A DNA stretch of 64,000 bases from Blastobasis lacticolella (taxonomy: Eukaryota; Arthropoda; Insecta; Lepidoptera; Blastobasidae): NCBI GenBank assembly GCA_905147135.1, contig LR990054.1:13429001-13493000 (forward strand). The letters are read 5' to 3'. Of the stretch, positions 1 through 11,350 are shown piece after piece. A model generated the notes under the pieces. That model made no database searches. It was not told the origin of the DNA and worked only from the letters and a program-made list of their open reading frames with translations. How positions within the stretch are numbered: the first letter of the stretch is position 1; every line of letters begins with the position of its first letter. The position numbers and the translations under genes are program-made.

Positions 1-164
1 GTGTTTATGGCTTTTAGGGGTCGATCACATCTGATCCTCCCACGTAGCCATCGCTAAAAATTGTTGTTTACTCGGTGCATATGGTAATATGTTCTCATTC
101 TATTACCTATAGTATTTAGTGATGAATTGTTCATTATTATGTAGGCACTAGTGGCTCGCCACTT

Positions 165-320
165 TACAGATTATACACATAAACCTTCCTCAAACCACCA
201 CCAACCACCAACTGTGTCTATTGGTAAAGACCGCATGAAAATACATTTAGTACTTTTTGAGTTTATCGCGAACTGACAGACAGACGCGGTGTGGGTTTGT
301 TTTGTAATATGTTGTGATAA
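165..320 (+). repeat. AAACCTTCCTC-type repeat fragment (Helitron-like family)
   Basis: It has the order ATAAACCTTCCTC, CCGCATGAAAAT, TTGAGTTTATCGCGAAC, CAGACAGACGCGG and a final TTTGTTTTGTAATATG. The same order recurs at 5239, 8900, 10175, 11930 and 60508. This sequence type is dispersed widely in Lepidoptera and I associate it, with caution, with non-autonomous Helitrons. Confidence 0.6.
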
Positions 321-1022
321 ACAATTTAATATTTGTTCCTTTCCTTACCTAAGAGCACAGATAATATATTACTAAGAGGTAACACATACTAAAAAATCAG
401 GATTATGGTGCAATATGTTTTTTCTCTACATTAAATTTCAATCAAATTCTAATTTTTTTATAAAAAGACTCGAGAAATCAGAAACCCTAGTGTGTATGAA
501 TTTGTGCTGATTTAGGTCGTGTTTGAACTCAGTATAGGTACTCCGTACCTATGCGGAGACACGTGAAATTTCAGTATAACGTAATTCTATGCACGACGCA
601 CCATGAACCATGAAACATAATATCGCCGAAGTCTTTATAGTAAGAACGCACCTGCGGTCTGCATTTTGTTACACGAACCCTAAGTACACGAATCGTCGGT
701 GTTATGGACGACCGACAGTTAACCACAGTTTACAATGCCACTAACTTATTTGACCCGGTAACGGCGTCGCTGTTGTTGACAACAAAATGACATTTCAAAA
801 TGGGGATACGTAGTTCCAGTTACGGCCACCGGTTAAGATAAGTTGTTGCACTGTACCACATTTCATGACGCAGTTAGCTCGTTTGTCACTGAAACTTTTT
901 TATTCTGCTGAGATGGCTAACGAGCATACAGCTTACCTGATGGTAAACACATTGTAAGGGTATGTTCCGGGTTTCCTACCGCGTACCTATGTTGACAAGT
1001 AGCCTGATATTTCGACACAGTA

Positions 1023-1083
1023 GCATGCATCATGGTCACGGGACGACATCAGACGTCAGTCGTCCCGTGACCATGATGCATGC
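1023..1083. repeat. Perfect 25-bp inverted repeat with 11-base loop
   Basis: Arms 1023-1047 and 1059-1083 are exact reverse complements (outer end GCATGCATCATGG, inner end GGGACGAC). The 11-base loop holds the palindrome GACGTC. It would form a 61-nt hairpin with no mismatch. It is not part of any repeat family recognised here. Confidence 0.8.
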
Positions 1084-1699
1084 AACTGAGTCCCTTAAAA
1101 TGTGTAATAATAACCGCGATAGTTTAAAACATTATGATAGTGAGCAGTCACCGCAGTCTATGGACGTTTACAATACCAGGGCTATCACTCCCGTGTTGCC
1201 GATCCCGTATAAACCTTTTCACCCTTTTCTTGTAAAACTCCACGTTGTACCTACTCTCCAGGGAAAATTTCACCAGGGTGTTCATTCTACAACCTTACTG
1301 AGCGTTGTACAATAATCAATACTAATAACCTAACCGTCAAAAAAATGATGCAAAATCCATGATCAAGTATACTTATAATCAAATATTTCATAAACTACTT
1401 TACGGATTTTAATATAACAAACCGATTTGGATTAAACTGGCTCTCAAATAAAGAAAACCGCGTCGAAATCGGCTACGATGCCACAGATGATCTGTTCAAA
1501 CTGACTTGTCTTTTTTGATGAACAAACAATGCCCAAAATCACGACTTGCGGTATCAATCACGCCACGTATATTGTATATAAATGTCTTGAATTATGCAAG
1601 AAATACATAGAATGTGAATTTCAACCAATATTGCTGCACATTATCCATTTAAATACATAATTTCCTGAACCAAACCGGACAAGTCAGTTTAAACAGATT

Positions 1700-1976
1700 A
1701 TATAGATACCTGCCGTGTGGTGTCCGGCAGAGTAGAATAGCACCAACCCATTACACTCATGGGTGTCGTACAAGGCGACTAATGTTTTCGAGGCAAAAGA
1801 TAAAGAGTCTCCGTAGTCTGGAAAATGGGTAGCAGCATTTTCCATTGTTATATTTAAACACTGCGATCTCCAACCCGCCTGCCAGGCGTGGAGATTGGCA
1901 ATAACCTCCCCTTTCGCGGGAGAGGCCCAAACTCCTGCAGTGGACTGTTACGGGCTGTGATGGTGGATATAGATAC
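1700..1976 (+). mobile_element. Short GAT-tailed retroposon, copy 1, with 10-bp target duplication
   Basis: The element (about 1710-1966) begins TGCCGTGTGGTGTCCGGCAG and ends near CTGTTACGGGCTGTGATGG. It is flanked by the exact 10-bp direct repeat ATATAGATAC (1700-1709 and 1967-1976). Other copies lie at 4127, 8177, 9321, 12850, 42868 and 60714. No RNA polymerase III boxes or protein frame were recognised. Confidence 0.75.
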
Positions 1977-2042
1977 ACACGTCAAACTTATATGAAATGA
2001 AATGAAATTTTTAATATCTTAAAATTAGGTTAGTAACAATTA

Positions 2043-2160
2043 TTTTTAAAATGTCATAATAATTTAGTAGGTATGTCATATTTCGCATAAATTGAGACAC
2101 AATTGAGTTTTAAAATGTCATAATAATTTAGTAGGTATGTCATATTTCGCATAAATCATT
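2043..2160. repeat. Two-copy tandem repeat, 65-bp period
   Basis: A block beginning TTTTAAAATGTCATAATAAT starts at 2043 and again at 2108 and is near-identical over about 52 bases, ending TTTCGCATAAAT. It is a short local duplication. Confidence 0.75.
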
Positions 2161-2518
2161 TTTCCATCCACGTTTAGTGACGTGAATCAAACAACAATGG
2201 CTTACATATAGGCTGTCTAGCCTGTTCGCTGACATGGCCAGGGTGCTGTTGGAGCTGGCCCTCACTCTTCGCACAAGTGAAACTTCGCACAAGTATAACA
2301 CCCCTTCTTTTTTTGTCGGGGGTTAAAAAGAATGCAGTCTTTATTGTTTATGTAGATGCTTCATCGTGATCGGCAGATTATAATTCCAACCCCATACTTT
2401 GGGAGCCCTACAGATGTACTAGATTTCTGTATGATTTGTCCCAAACATTTATGCAATTTTGGTGTCTATACTAGTGACAGAAAGCTCATTTTATCTTTTG
2501 TAAACAGTCATGCAGCAC

Positions 2519-2690
2519 CCGCATAGTCACCGCACAGTCGTCGTGCCGCATCCGCAGTCACCGCGTCGTGAGCGCGCCAATAGGGTAGACTACACGTTTT
2601 TTGTCCGGTTGATACGCGGTGACTATGCGAGCACGATGCGTACGCGATTACTGTCCGGTTTGTAAGCGGCGATTGTACAGGACCTAATGG
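2519..2690. repeat. GC-rich segment with 14-bp inverted repeat
   Basis: CGCATAGTCACCGC (about 2520-2533) recurs inverted as GCGGTGACTATGCG (about 2617-2630). The block also repeats GTCCGGTT. It contrasts in composition with its neighbours and may be the remnant of a hairpin-type element. The overlapping 67-residue frame is not convincing. Confidence 0.4.
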
Positions 2691-2784
2691 GTGCCGTAAA
2701 GGGGGCTTCATGTATCAGAAATCCACTGGATTAACAGTCTCGGGAATTGATTGGTAGTTGGCACCCCTTGACGGTAATAGTAAT

Positions 2785-3142
2785 AAAAATCATCTTAGCG
2801 TTAAAGTCCCGATTGTGCTATCGCGCACGAGGGCCAGGGCTCAGCCTTGACGCTGATCCAGGATTTGGCAGATCAGATAATTACAGTAGAGCGACTGCCA
2901 TCTGACCTCCGTGACCCTTCTATCAGGGAAACCTGAGCAGATTGGATCATGGTTACATATTCAGTCGACTGAATGTGCAGGTTTCATCACGATGTTTTCC
3001 CTCACCATAAGAGCATCGGTTAGCACTAAACTAATGTACATAACTTAAAAAAAAGTCATTGGTACATGGCCGTAGCGGGGTTCGTACCCGGTACCTATCG
3101 CTTACGAGTCGGTCTCCGTAACCATTATCCCTGCGACGCTCC
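2785..3142 (-). mobile_element. tRNA-derived SINE (family A), near full length
   Basis: Read on the minus strand it has a tRNA-like head (near 3142-3065) with a mutated B box, a body with TGATGAAACCTGCACATTCA and CCAAATCCTGGATCA, and a tail ACGCTAAGATGATT. It belongs to the family of the complete copy at 5745-6088. Confidence 0.75.
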
Positions 3143-3309
3143 TTTTTTCCTAAATATATTCCTCCTATAAATAATAAGTCAAAATTACTGTATGTGTAAC
3201 ACAGAAACAGTTAACAAAATTAAATAAAAATAATGTTTAACATTTATAGATTTTTTGTTGTTAGCTTATTATGACAATAACATTTAACTTTAAAATATCA
3301 TTTCACTAG

Positions 3310-3495
3310 CTAATGCTGTCTGTATGTGCCAACAGAGTGTGACTATAGGTGCCAACAGAGTTTCATTTGCTCGGTTTGTGAGGCTTTCCGTGCCACCTAT
3401 ATTGTGCCAGGCTGTTGCTGAGGCCGTGCCACTGCCAACATAAGATATTCGCGGCCCCTGCCACTCGGACCGTCTCCCGCGCCAACACACCTCTT
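3310..3495. other. Unique patch rich in GTGCCA motifs
   Basis: TGCCA-type motifs recur about nine times; GTGCCAACAGAGT occurs exactly twice, near 3326 and 3350. The patch is more GC-rich than its flanks. No family was recognised and the open frame across it is probably chance. Confidence 0.35.
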
Positions 3496-3545
3496 ATTCG
3501 AGAAAATGAGAAAATTTAAAATTCATTTACATTATTAAGTATAAA

Positions 3546-3815
3546 GTTTTATCTTAAGATATAATATTAATTTTGCATTTGGTTTTTAAACTGTGATGCT
3601 GTTAAGTTGTTGTAATGCTGTACAATAAATAAATATTTCTTTATTCCATAAACTTAAGATTAAATTGTATTTTGTGTCACTATTATAGTTTTATCTTAAG
3701 ATACAATATTAATTTTACAGTGCATTCGATTTTTAATCTGTAATGCTGTAAAGTTGCTGAAATGCAGTAAAGATATTGAATCAATAAATTTTTACTTAAT
3801 CCATTAACTTTACAG
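3546..3815. repeat. Imperfect direct repeat, 143-bp period
   Basis: GTTTTATCTTAAGATA...AATATTAATTTT begins at 3546 and again at 3689. It is followed in both by similar blocks (TGTAATGCTGTA-like, AATAAAT, then a CCATTAACTT/CCATAAACTT end). This is an old tandem duplication of AT-rich DNA. Confidence 0.6.
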
Positions 3816-4126
3816 CATTATAACTTTAAAGCATCGCAGTTGGTTGCAAAGCATGTAAGTTGCAGATTCCGCCATTCTCGCTATGCAAAACGTATTCCCT
3901 GCTGGCAAGTGGTTTGGATTTTTTAGGTCTCCGGAGAGACGTTGCCATTGGCTGGTGATTTTCTTTACCGTCTGTACTACAAGGAATATTTGGAGGGACT
4001 GTTAGTTAGGTGTCGCCGTAATTTTTGAACCACCGCAGCCTCCGACAATAGGATAGCTCTCATCTACATCATCTAGTTGCCTGGCATCCAACTAACGCAC
4101 GAGTATCGCGAGCTTTCTTAACGCGC

Positions 4127-4407
4127 ACGTGCAAGATGGGCCGTGTGGTGTCCGGCAGAGTAGAATAGCACCAACCCCTTACACTCATGGGTATCGTACA
4201 AGGCGACTAATGTTTTCGAGGCATAAGATCAAGAGTCTCCGTAGTCTGGAAAATGGGCAGCAGCATTTTCCATTGTTATATTTAAACACTGCGATCACCA
4301 ACCCGCCTGCCAAGCGTGGAGATTATTACAATAACCTTCCCTTTCGTGGGAGAGGCCCTAAGTCCTGCAGTGGACTGTTACGGGCTGTGATGATGACGTG
4401 CAAGATG
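4127..4407 (+). mobile_element. Short GAT-tailed retroposon, copy 2, with 12-bp target duplication
   Basis: The element (4139-4395) starts GGCCGTGTGGTGTCCGGCAG and ends GGGCTGTGATGATG. It is flanked by the exact direct repeat ACGTGCAAGATG (4127-4138 and 4396-4407). It is highly similar to copies 1, 3 and 7, so a fairly recent insertion. Confidence 0.8.
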
Positions 4408-4884
4408 TGGAATTAGTCTATCCTTTGCATTACTTGTGGATTTTCAAGAATGTCTACAGGTGCCTATGTACATCGAAGGCCAGCACGGCATTCGCTCCCG
4501 TTGGTTGCTCGTGTCCTGATGGTAGCAATAAAAAACGACAATTTCATATTTAAACAATAATTGACATTTCATTACTGCTACGGAAACTTTTCTATGTATG
4601 TATAGCTGGGCGCTGGTAGTAACTATATCTACCATCCATTTAGTGACGCCGGCGCTAAGTATTTAAAAGATGAAAAATTACATTTGAATTCAATATGGGG
4701 GTAAAAAATTAAGATGATTATTACTACGATTTATATAAATACCTAAGTAGGTATTATTGAGGTTGTTTGACCAAGGACTTCGTCTGGGGACACTGACACT
4801 GACACTTGAACGTCTCGGGAGCCGAATGAATAGAAAATGGACTGTTTAAATATAAATTAATACACTATTCTTTGGCCTTTTCTA

Positions 4885-5000
4885 AAAGAGCAAACGCAGC
4901 AAACGAGCAAGCGGGTCATCTGATGTTGAGTGATCACCGCCGCCCATGGACATCCGGAACACCAGCATGGCACGGACGCGTTGTTGTTTCTTGAAGGGTG
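4885..5000 (+). repeat. GCAAGCGGGTCATCTGATG interspersed repeat fragment
   Basis: It shares the order GCAAACGAGCAAGCGGGTC, CTGATG, CACCGCCGCCCATGGACAT with 16394-16545, 35450-35560 and, inverted, with 39395-39465 and 41645-41762. This sequence type is common in Lepidoptera; its class is not assigned here. Confidence 0.5.
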
Positions 5001-5238
5001 CAATGTCGTACTGGCTCGGGAATACCGCTACGGGAAGAGTCTAATTTGCCAAATATTTCCGACGACGACGCGACAGCGATTTTGTGAAAACAAACTTATG
5101 AAATCGTAGGACGGTGGCTGAACTGGCGCAGTATATAAATATGTTCTAATAGCACTACTTAAATCACCATCGCGTCACATTCGCCGTAGCAATGCGGCTT
5201 CGGCTTAGTTTTTCTCCCGGTTTCGAACGGATAGTAAT

Positions 5239-5378
5239 ACCTTAATAAATTATTCACCTAAACCTTCCTCGTAAATTGCTGTTCTGTCGATTGGTGAAAA
5301 GCGCATGAAAATCTGGTTAGCGGTTTTTGAGTTTATCGCGAACAGACGCGGCGTGGGACTTTGTTTTATAATGTAGTG
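5239..5378 (+). repeat. AAACCTTCCTC-type repeat fragment (Helitron-like family)
   Basis: It has the same block order as 165-320: CTAAACCTTCCTCG, GCGCATGAAAATC, TTGAGTTTATCGCGAACAG, GGCGTGGGACTTTGTTTTAT. Confidence 0.6.
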
Positions 5379-5725
5379 ATGAGATGTATTTCTTTGATCA
5401 CTTTGGTTTGGTGTATTCTGTGTTCCATATCCGATCAATACCTCGAGCCTACGGCGAGAATTTCACCATAAAGCAGCGTACCGTCGACGGATGATGAGCT
5501 GGTTGGAGTTTGGGAGGATGAAAAATGAAAAACAAAACAGAAAAAGCTTGCAAGAATTTTTTTGGTTAACGCATTTCCTACTAATCTACGAGTGGATGCG
5601 TCGCGTCATCTTTAGGGAAGGGGTCCATTCCTATGAATGTAAATAAATTATATAAATAAACCTTTATTACAATTTTTTTTACAAAATGATAAAATTTTTC
5701 TGACTCTTAAACTAAGTCAGGAAAT

Positions 5726-6107
5726 AAGCAATTAATATAAGTAAATAATCATCTTGGCGTTAATGTCCCACTTGTGCTCTCGCACACGAGGGCCCGGGGC
5801 TTGTTTTGATAGATCAGGTAATTAAAGTGGAGCGGCTGCCATCTGACCTCCGTGACCCTGCTACCAGAGGAATCTGACCAGTTTTGATCATGGTTACACA
5901 TTGAGTCGCCTGAACGTGCAGGTTTTATCAAGATGTTTTCCCTCACCGCAAGAGTATCGATTAGTGATCAATTAATGTAAAAAACTCAAAAAAGAGTCAT
6001 TGGTATATGGCGGCAGTGGGATTCGAACCCGGTAGATACATCTCGCTCGCAAGTCGGATATCTTTACCACTACGCAACTGACGCTCCTAAGCAATGAATA
6101 CAAGTAA
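5726..6107 (-). mobile_element. Full-length tRNA-derived SINE (family A) with 19-bp target duplication
   Basis: The element spans 5745-6088, sense on the minus strand. The head carries an A box (TGCGTAGTGG, complement of 6067-6076) and a perfect B box GGTTCGAATCC (complement of 6019-6029), so it derives from a tRNA gene. Flanks 5726-5744 and 6089-6107 match at 17 of 19 positions. The intact promoter boxes make it the reference copy for the family in this window. Confidence 0.85.
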
Positions 6108-6119
6108 TAACTAATAAAT

Positions 6120-8175
6120 AAGGAGCTCAAGCTCATGGCCATGTTTATTGCACAGTCCCGTTACCATAATCTTGTGGTTTCGACAGATAATAGGAACAAA
6201 TGCAGAACAATGCTTGTTCAACAGTGTGCATTGAACAGTTTCTGCGTGTCACACAAACACTTCAAAGATGTTTAGCGTCAACCCGATGGCTGTACAATGG
6301 GGTCTTATCCGTTATCTCGTACGCACTGTTGCGGCTTAGGGCGGCCCTTCAAAGTACGTTTCCAACTGAGATAACAAAGATAAAGGTAAAAACCCGGGGA
6401 GTTTAGCCAAAACTCGCCACATTGTTTTAGATTAGCATCTGCCAACACCGCAAACCTCAATGAATAACTGTACCTGCTCACCTATTGAATACACTGTGGA
6501 CCGAGGTAACAATACTTGCTAATCCGGTAAAGTAGCCGACTCTAAATAATTTCTGGTGGTTTACAATGGCGAGCAGAGTATTGGGTTTTCCATTATCTGT
6601 CGATTACAATCGTTTTATGGGGGTAGAAACAGTTGTGGGAGGATGTAACTGTATTTGCCAATTGCCAACATGATTACTGTGGTTTATGACTAGAGGTTTG
6701 TCGTTTGCTGTTTTGTGAGAGTGACAATGACTACAAATCATCAGGGCTATTTAAATTTGGATGAAAATAAATTAGTACGGTACCGTTTTGTCGGAAAATA
6801 TCAAAGCCAGAAACTGTCAAAGGGTTTATTATTACTTCGGCGAAAAATACGGGCGTAGTACGTATAGTCTTTTACAGTTATCAGTGGGCCGCCTACGAGT
6901 TGAAACAAACTTTAATTTTAGTGCCCCCACTTACTGAGGGAAAATTGATAAAAAATTAACCAAAATTAAATTCACCTACAACCCTAATCTAAAAATCTAT
7001 AGGTATGTACAAATATCCTCTAGACAGTTGCCACTGTTGGGATGATACTGGTAAGAGCCGGACATGTTATGTCATTCAGGCAGGCGGGGCGGGATAGACG
7101 GCAATTTTACAGCATGAGAGCCCGTGGTGCCCTGAACTATCCACCGCTACGCCGCAGTGGCAGCGATGGGGTTCGACTAAATTAGCCCAGACGTAGCCCA
7201 ACTGCCAACCTAAAACTATTGATATCTAAAAGGTTTCCATAGTTAACGGATATGCCTCTAGACTCCCTTTCCGAGATTGCAAGTAACCTAGCCCTCTCGG
7301 TCGATGGCAGGCAGCTCTCGGAAAAGTGTTCGACGGCCGATGGGTTTGTCCTAAATCCTTTGGCACCCCTGATTGGAAGGAGGAACTTTGATAAGGCAAG
7401 CGATCTTCCAGACTTCTTCGACTTCGGTCAAGTATGGTACCTCGAAATCACTAAATGATGGGTTTAGAATTTTACCAACGAGGATAACGTACTGTGAACC
7501 GAAGCACAAAAAGCCGCGGGAGCTACGCACGAGACTTAGCGGATGCGGAGCCAGCCATGTTAGGCCAAAAGGAAACTCCTGTCGAGTTTAACATTAGTAA
7601 TTTTTAACAATAGAACCGAAGGGAAATTAAAAAAAATTGAATTATTGCCAGTCATATATTGACGTTTGTGAATTTTATTCTCACTTACTTGCTCACTCAC
7701 TTTATTAAAAAGTTTCACATGTCAGAACACTCGTTGTCCGCATGTGCCACCTCCAATATTGACGACTGTTGCAAATTTTGTCACCTTTCTAAGGGAAGCT
7801 TGCAGTTTAGCTGCAGCTAACTCCAATTGGGATTGCGACCCTTTCCATCCCCTAGAGAATAAAAAAGGAGACCGAAAGGCGTGATGCAGTATTTAAAATT
7901 AAATGGCATTAAACCGACTTGCAAACGGCCTAACGCTTCTGTATATGAAACACAAAGCGTCTAGTGATGCAAACACATTACATTTGGTGATAGTTATTTG
8001 TGAATAGATTCCCTTATATCCGGATATGCTTTCACAATTTCTTTCAAATAGGATTACTGAAGACACCTATACGGCGTGGTATGAATCAATTATGTTGGGC
8101 AAATTACACCCAAAATTAAGACATATTCAGTTACATTCGAAAATATACATGATAAGTATCTAATTTTACGTGTAG
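6120..8175. other. Non-coding stretch; one unclassified block
   Basis: No gene is recognised. The segment 7237-7580 is more GC-rich and carries a 68-codon ATG frame (7252-7458, starting MPLDSLSEIAS) that resembles no family I know. It may be a remnant of a mobile element or chance. The rest is AT-rich unique sequence. Confidence 0.4.
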
Positions 8176-8176
8176 T

Positions 8177-8455
8177 AATTACTTGGCCGTGTGGTGTCCG
8201 GCAGAGTAGGATAGCACCAACCCCTTACACTAATGGGTGTCGTACAAAGCGACTAATGTTTTCGAGGCAAAAGATCAAGAGTCTCCGTAGTCTGGAAAAT
8301 GGGCAGCAGCATTTTCAATTGTTATATTTAAACACTGCGATTTCCAACCCGCCTGCCAAGCGTGGAGATTATGGCGATCACCTCTCCTAGGAGAGGCCCT
8401 AAGTCCTGCAGTGGACTGTTACGGGCTGTGATGATGATGATGATGATGAATTACT
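8177..8455 (+). mobile_element. Short GAT-tailed retroposon, copy 3, with 7-bp target duplication
   Basis: The element (8184-8448) starts TGGCCGTGTGGTGTCCGGC and ends in a seven-unit ATG/GAT microsatellite. It is flanked by AATTACT at 8177-8183 and 8449-8455. This copy shows the GAT tail best. Confidence 0.75.
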
Positions 8456-8899
8456 CTAGTGTGGATTATGTGGTACACCTATACTAGCGACTACTGATTT
8501 ATTTATCTATCCGAGGGCTGAGTGTAAGTTTTTCTTTGATTATACTTTACTATTGCTTTTGCGTTTACGTGAAAATCAGTATAAAAAACGTATAGCGCAT
8601 CTTGTGGTACGTAAAATCGAAACAAAACTTACAAACAAATGTGTGGGTGTTGGACCACACCTAGAAGAACTTGCACTTCTACCACTCATGCAGGCCTTGG
8701 TTAGTTAGATACCTATTTAAATATTTAAGTTAGACATAACAATAAATATGACAAACCAATTAGATCAGGCACTTATCTATTAAAGATTTGTAATATGCCA
8801 ACCTACTACATTGTTATACTTTATAAGCAAAAGTAAGAGTACAAACGCTAAATATAATTGGTGACCTGTACCAGGATAGCAAGTATTGAAATACTAGAG

Positions 8900-9110
8900 G
8901 ACCCGGCGCGACTTCGATCTATGACACCTACTCTACCCGTACCTACGTTCTCTTGCTTATAAACCTTCCTCTTGAATCACTCTATCTATTGTTGAAAATG
9001 CACAATAAAATTCGTTTATTAGTTTTAAAGATCTATGCGTACATAGATATATTCATAAATACATAGGGTCAGACGGCGGAAAGCTGGCACACCTTACCAG
9101 TGGCGAGCTC
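8900..9110 (+). repeat. Longer copy of the AAACCTTCCTC-type repeat
   Basis: It begins GACCCGGCGCGACTTCG and continues through CACCTACTCTACC, TATAAACCTTCCTCTTGAA, TCACTCTATCTATTG, AAAGATCTATGCG and CAGACGGCGGAAAGC. It is the most complete member of the family outside the duplication. Confidence 0.65.
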
Positions 9111-9320
9111 GTAGCGGTGCTAAAGAGCCTAAGTATGATTAATTTTTTTGTCATATAATGTACCTATGTATTTCCTGTGCACAATAAACAGTTAAATAAA
9201 TAAATGAATCGGACATCCATCCGGTTCCCGGCATCGTCGGGCCTAAACATCGGGGATTTCGCCATAAGCGTCTACATCTATTAAGGTAATCTGATATAAT
9301 CATAATCTAATAAAAATATC

Positions 9321-9493
9321 TAAGAGTCTCCTTAGGCTGGAAAATGGGCAGTAGCGTTTTCCATTGTTATATTTATAACACTGCGATCTCCAAATCACCT
9401 GCCAAGCGTGGATATTATGGGAAAAACCTCCCCTTTCGTGGGAGAGGCCCTAAATCTTGCAGTGGACTGTTATGGGCGGTGATGATGTGATGA
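9321..9493 (+). repeat. GAT-tailed retroposon, 5'-truncated copy 4
   Basis: It lacks the first ~95 bases; it starts at AAGAGTCTCCTTAGGCTGG and runs to GGACTGTTATGGGCGGTGAT with a short GATG tail. Confidence 0.7.
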
Positions 9494-9891
9494 TTTAATT
9501 AATTTACATGCAAGTTATTTATTAAAATACGGATACTTTCATAAATCATATAGGTATACCTAGGTATTGGAAAGCTGGGCAAGTAATAAATGTCAATGGC
9601 GTTAAGGGCTAGCGATGTAGTCTAGACATATTCAAAACAAAATTCAATAACATGGTCATATCTTTGTGACCATTTTTGTAAATAAATAAATAATATCATG
9701 TCAATAAGATATGAAAAGTACTTGAATTAAGTAAAGGGTAAGTCCCGGATGGATAACACGCACCTTGAAATGTCACTCGAATAGCACTCTATGTAGAAAA
9801 TGAAGTATCTATATTTTACTCTACCGGCTATCATGAGGCAATAATAAACCATCATCCTTATTTAAGTAAATAAGTAAGTAGTTAATAAGTA

Positions 9892-10155
9892 ATCCTCATC
9901 TTGACGACGTCAATACTCCTCGCCAGCCACCTGTACTTCCGCTGAATACCTGAGGTCCACCTTGACCATGATCCAGAATTTGGTAGATCAGCTAATTACA
10001 GTGTACCGACTGCTTTATGACCTCCGTGATCATTAACTTCAAAGTAACCTGTACTAGATTGGATAATGGTTACACATTTAGTAGCCTGAATGTGCAGGTT
10101 TCTTCACAATGTTCCCTCAGCGTAACAGTATCGGTTAGTGTTCAACTAATGCACG
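9892..10155 (-). repeat. SINE A, head-less copy inside duplication copy 1
   Basis: It shows the body motifs TGATCCAGAATTTGGTAGATC and AATGTGCAGGTTTCTTCAC, ending GGTTAGTGTTCAACTAATGC. The tRNA head is missing. The matching copy is at 11630-11897. Confidence 0.65.
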
Positions 10156-10174
10156 TTTATTTATTTATTTAAAA

Positions 10175-10395
10175 AGTAGTGGACCCAGTGCGACTTCGTT
10201 CGCGTACACCTACTTTACAACTACCTACCCTTTTTTTCTTGCAAATAAACCTTCCTCTTGAATCACTCTATCTATTGTTGAAAACCGCATTAAAATCCGT
10301 TGAGTAGTTTAAAAGATCTAAGTGTACATAAATATTTACATATATACCTACTTAGCGACTGACGGCGGGCAGCGACTTTGTTTAAATACTATGTG
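10175..10395 (+). repeat. AAACCTTCCTC-type repeat inside duplication copy 1
   Basis: It starts GGACCCAGTGCGACTTCG and runs through AAACCTTCCTCTTGAATCAC to GACGGCGGGCAGCGACTTTG. Its duplicate is at 11930-12120. Confidence 0.65.
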
Positions 10396-11098
10396 GGGTT
10401 GCCATATGAGTCTGAATATTATAGTTCGACAACAAATGTCCTATTTTATTTTTGTACTTGATCGGGGAGTCCTAAGTCCAAATCACTTATAAAAAAATAA
10501 AAATATCGCTGTACTGCAACTTTTGCATAGTTTTTTAACAATCAATTTCATTTCTGTAGGAATGTTTATTTTCGTAAGTTATGAAAAATATTATTAAATA
10601 ATGGGCAAAACAATTAAAAATGAAGTGCGGGTGATAAATTTTAGCAATATTAATAATGTACACAAACTAAAAGTACAAGTGCAAGCCAAATAACTGAATG
10701 TTTACAAGAAGGCCTGACAAGGGCAGATTATCCCCAGATTACTGCCATATCCACATTTTATCATTTTTCAGTCAATACCGACTTATCTTGGTCCTATTAT
10801 ATCAATAATCTAGCTTCATGACGAGATCGTTATAGGTATGCGACAGACGAGGCACAAGTAGTGTTTGTGCCTAGATTAGTTCTACAATAAGCTATATGGA
10901 ATAACGCCCGAGGTGTACGAGGTAATCTTGAAGGGACGCTTATGGAAAAAGGCGAGTTTATTAAGCTGTCAAATAACTTTGTATAGGAAGGATATATTAA
11001 GAACTATAATCTTCTACAGAAATGATACGGCGGTACTGGGGTTAGAACTCAGTGCCTCTCGCTAATGAGCCAGACCGCAAGCCATTAGACTACTAATC

Positions 11099-11128
11099 AT
11101 CATCATCACAGCCCATAACAGTCCACAG
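11099..11128 (-). repeat. Tail fragment of the GAT-tailed retroposon, inverted
   Basis: CATCATCACAGCCCATAACA followed by GTCCAC is the reverse complement of the 3' end of that family. It sits in the spacer between the two duplication copies. Confidence 0.6.
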
Positions 11129-11141
11129 ACTATAAATGAAA

Positions 11142-11350
11142 AATTAAAAAAATAATCATGGACAAATTTACACAGCGCTATCTAGCCCCAAACTAAGCAA
11201 AGCTTGTGCTATGGGTCCTAGCTAACTGGTATACTACATATATACTTTTTTTTAAATACATTCTTATTATACATAGAACACCCAGACCCGTAACAGAAAT
11301 TAAAATTCATCATTTAAATTTCTGCCTGGCCGGGAATCGAACCCGGGACC
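11142..11350 (-). mobile_element. tRNA-derived SINE (family B) in the duplication spacer
   Basis: On the minus strand it contains the B box GGTTCGATTCC in a CCCGGGTTCGATTCCCGGCC context, then CAGAAATTTAAATG, GTTACGGGTCTGGGTG and a GCTTTGCTTAGTTTGGGGC end. It shares these with copies at 37060-37212 and 62090-62502. Its head is truncated exactly where the second duplication copy starts. Confidence 0.75.

Larger units (their letters stand above)
1..1699. other. Non-coding, AT-rich
   Basis: No gene is visible. Apart from the repeat fragment at 165-320 and the perfect hairpin at 1023-1083, nothing is recognisable. The open frame at 962-1315 runs through the hairpin and shows no family resemblance. 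Confidence 0.6.
9613..11095. repeat. 1.5-kb tandem segmental duplication, first copy
   Basis: The segment starts CGATGTAGTCTAGACAT and ends CATTAGACTACTAAT. It aligns along its whole length with 11351-12838, with scattered substitutions and small gaps. It includes a truncated SINE A (9892-10155) and an AAACCTTCCTC-type fragment (10175-10395), both shared with the second copy, so those insertions preceded duplication. No coding region is visible. Confidence 0.9.

Noticed and set aside
1757..1978. Minus-strand 73-codon frame and equivalents at other copies
   Set aside because: It lies entirely within the GAT-tailed retroposon and is not conserved as a frame among the copies.
6001..6088. tRNA-like sequence with A and B boxes that could be read as a tRNA gene
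   Set aside because: It is the head of a SINE: the homologous body and tail follow and target duplications flank the whole unit.
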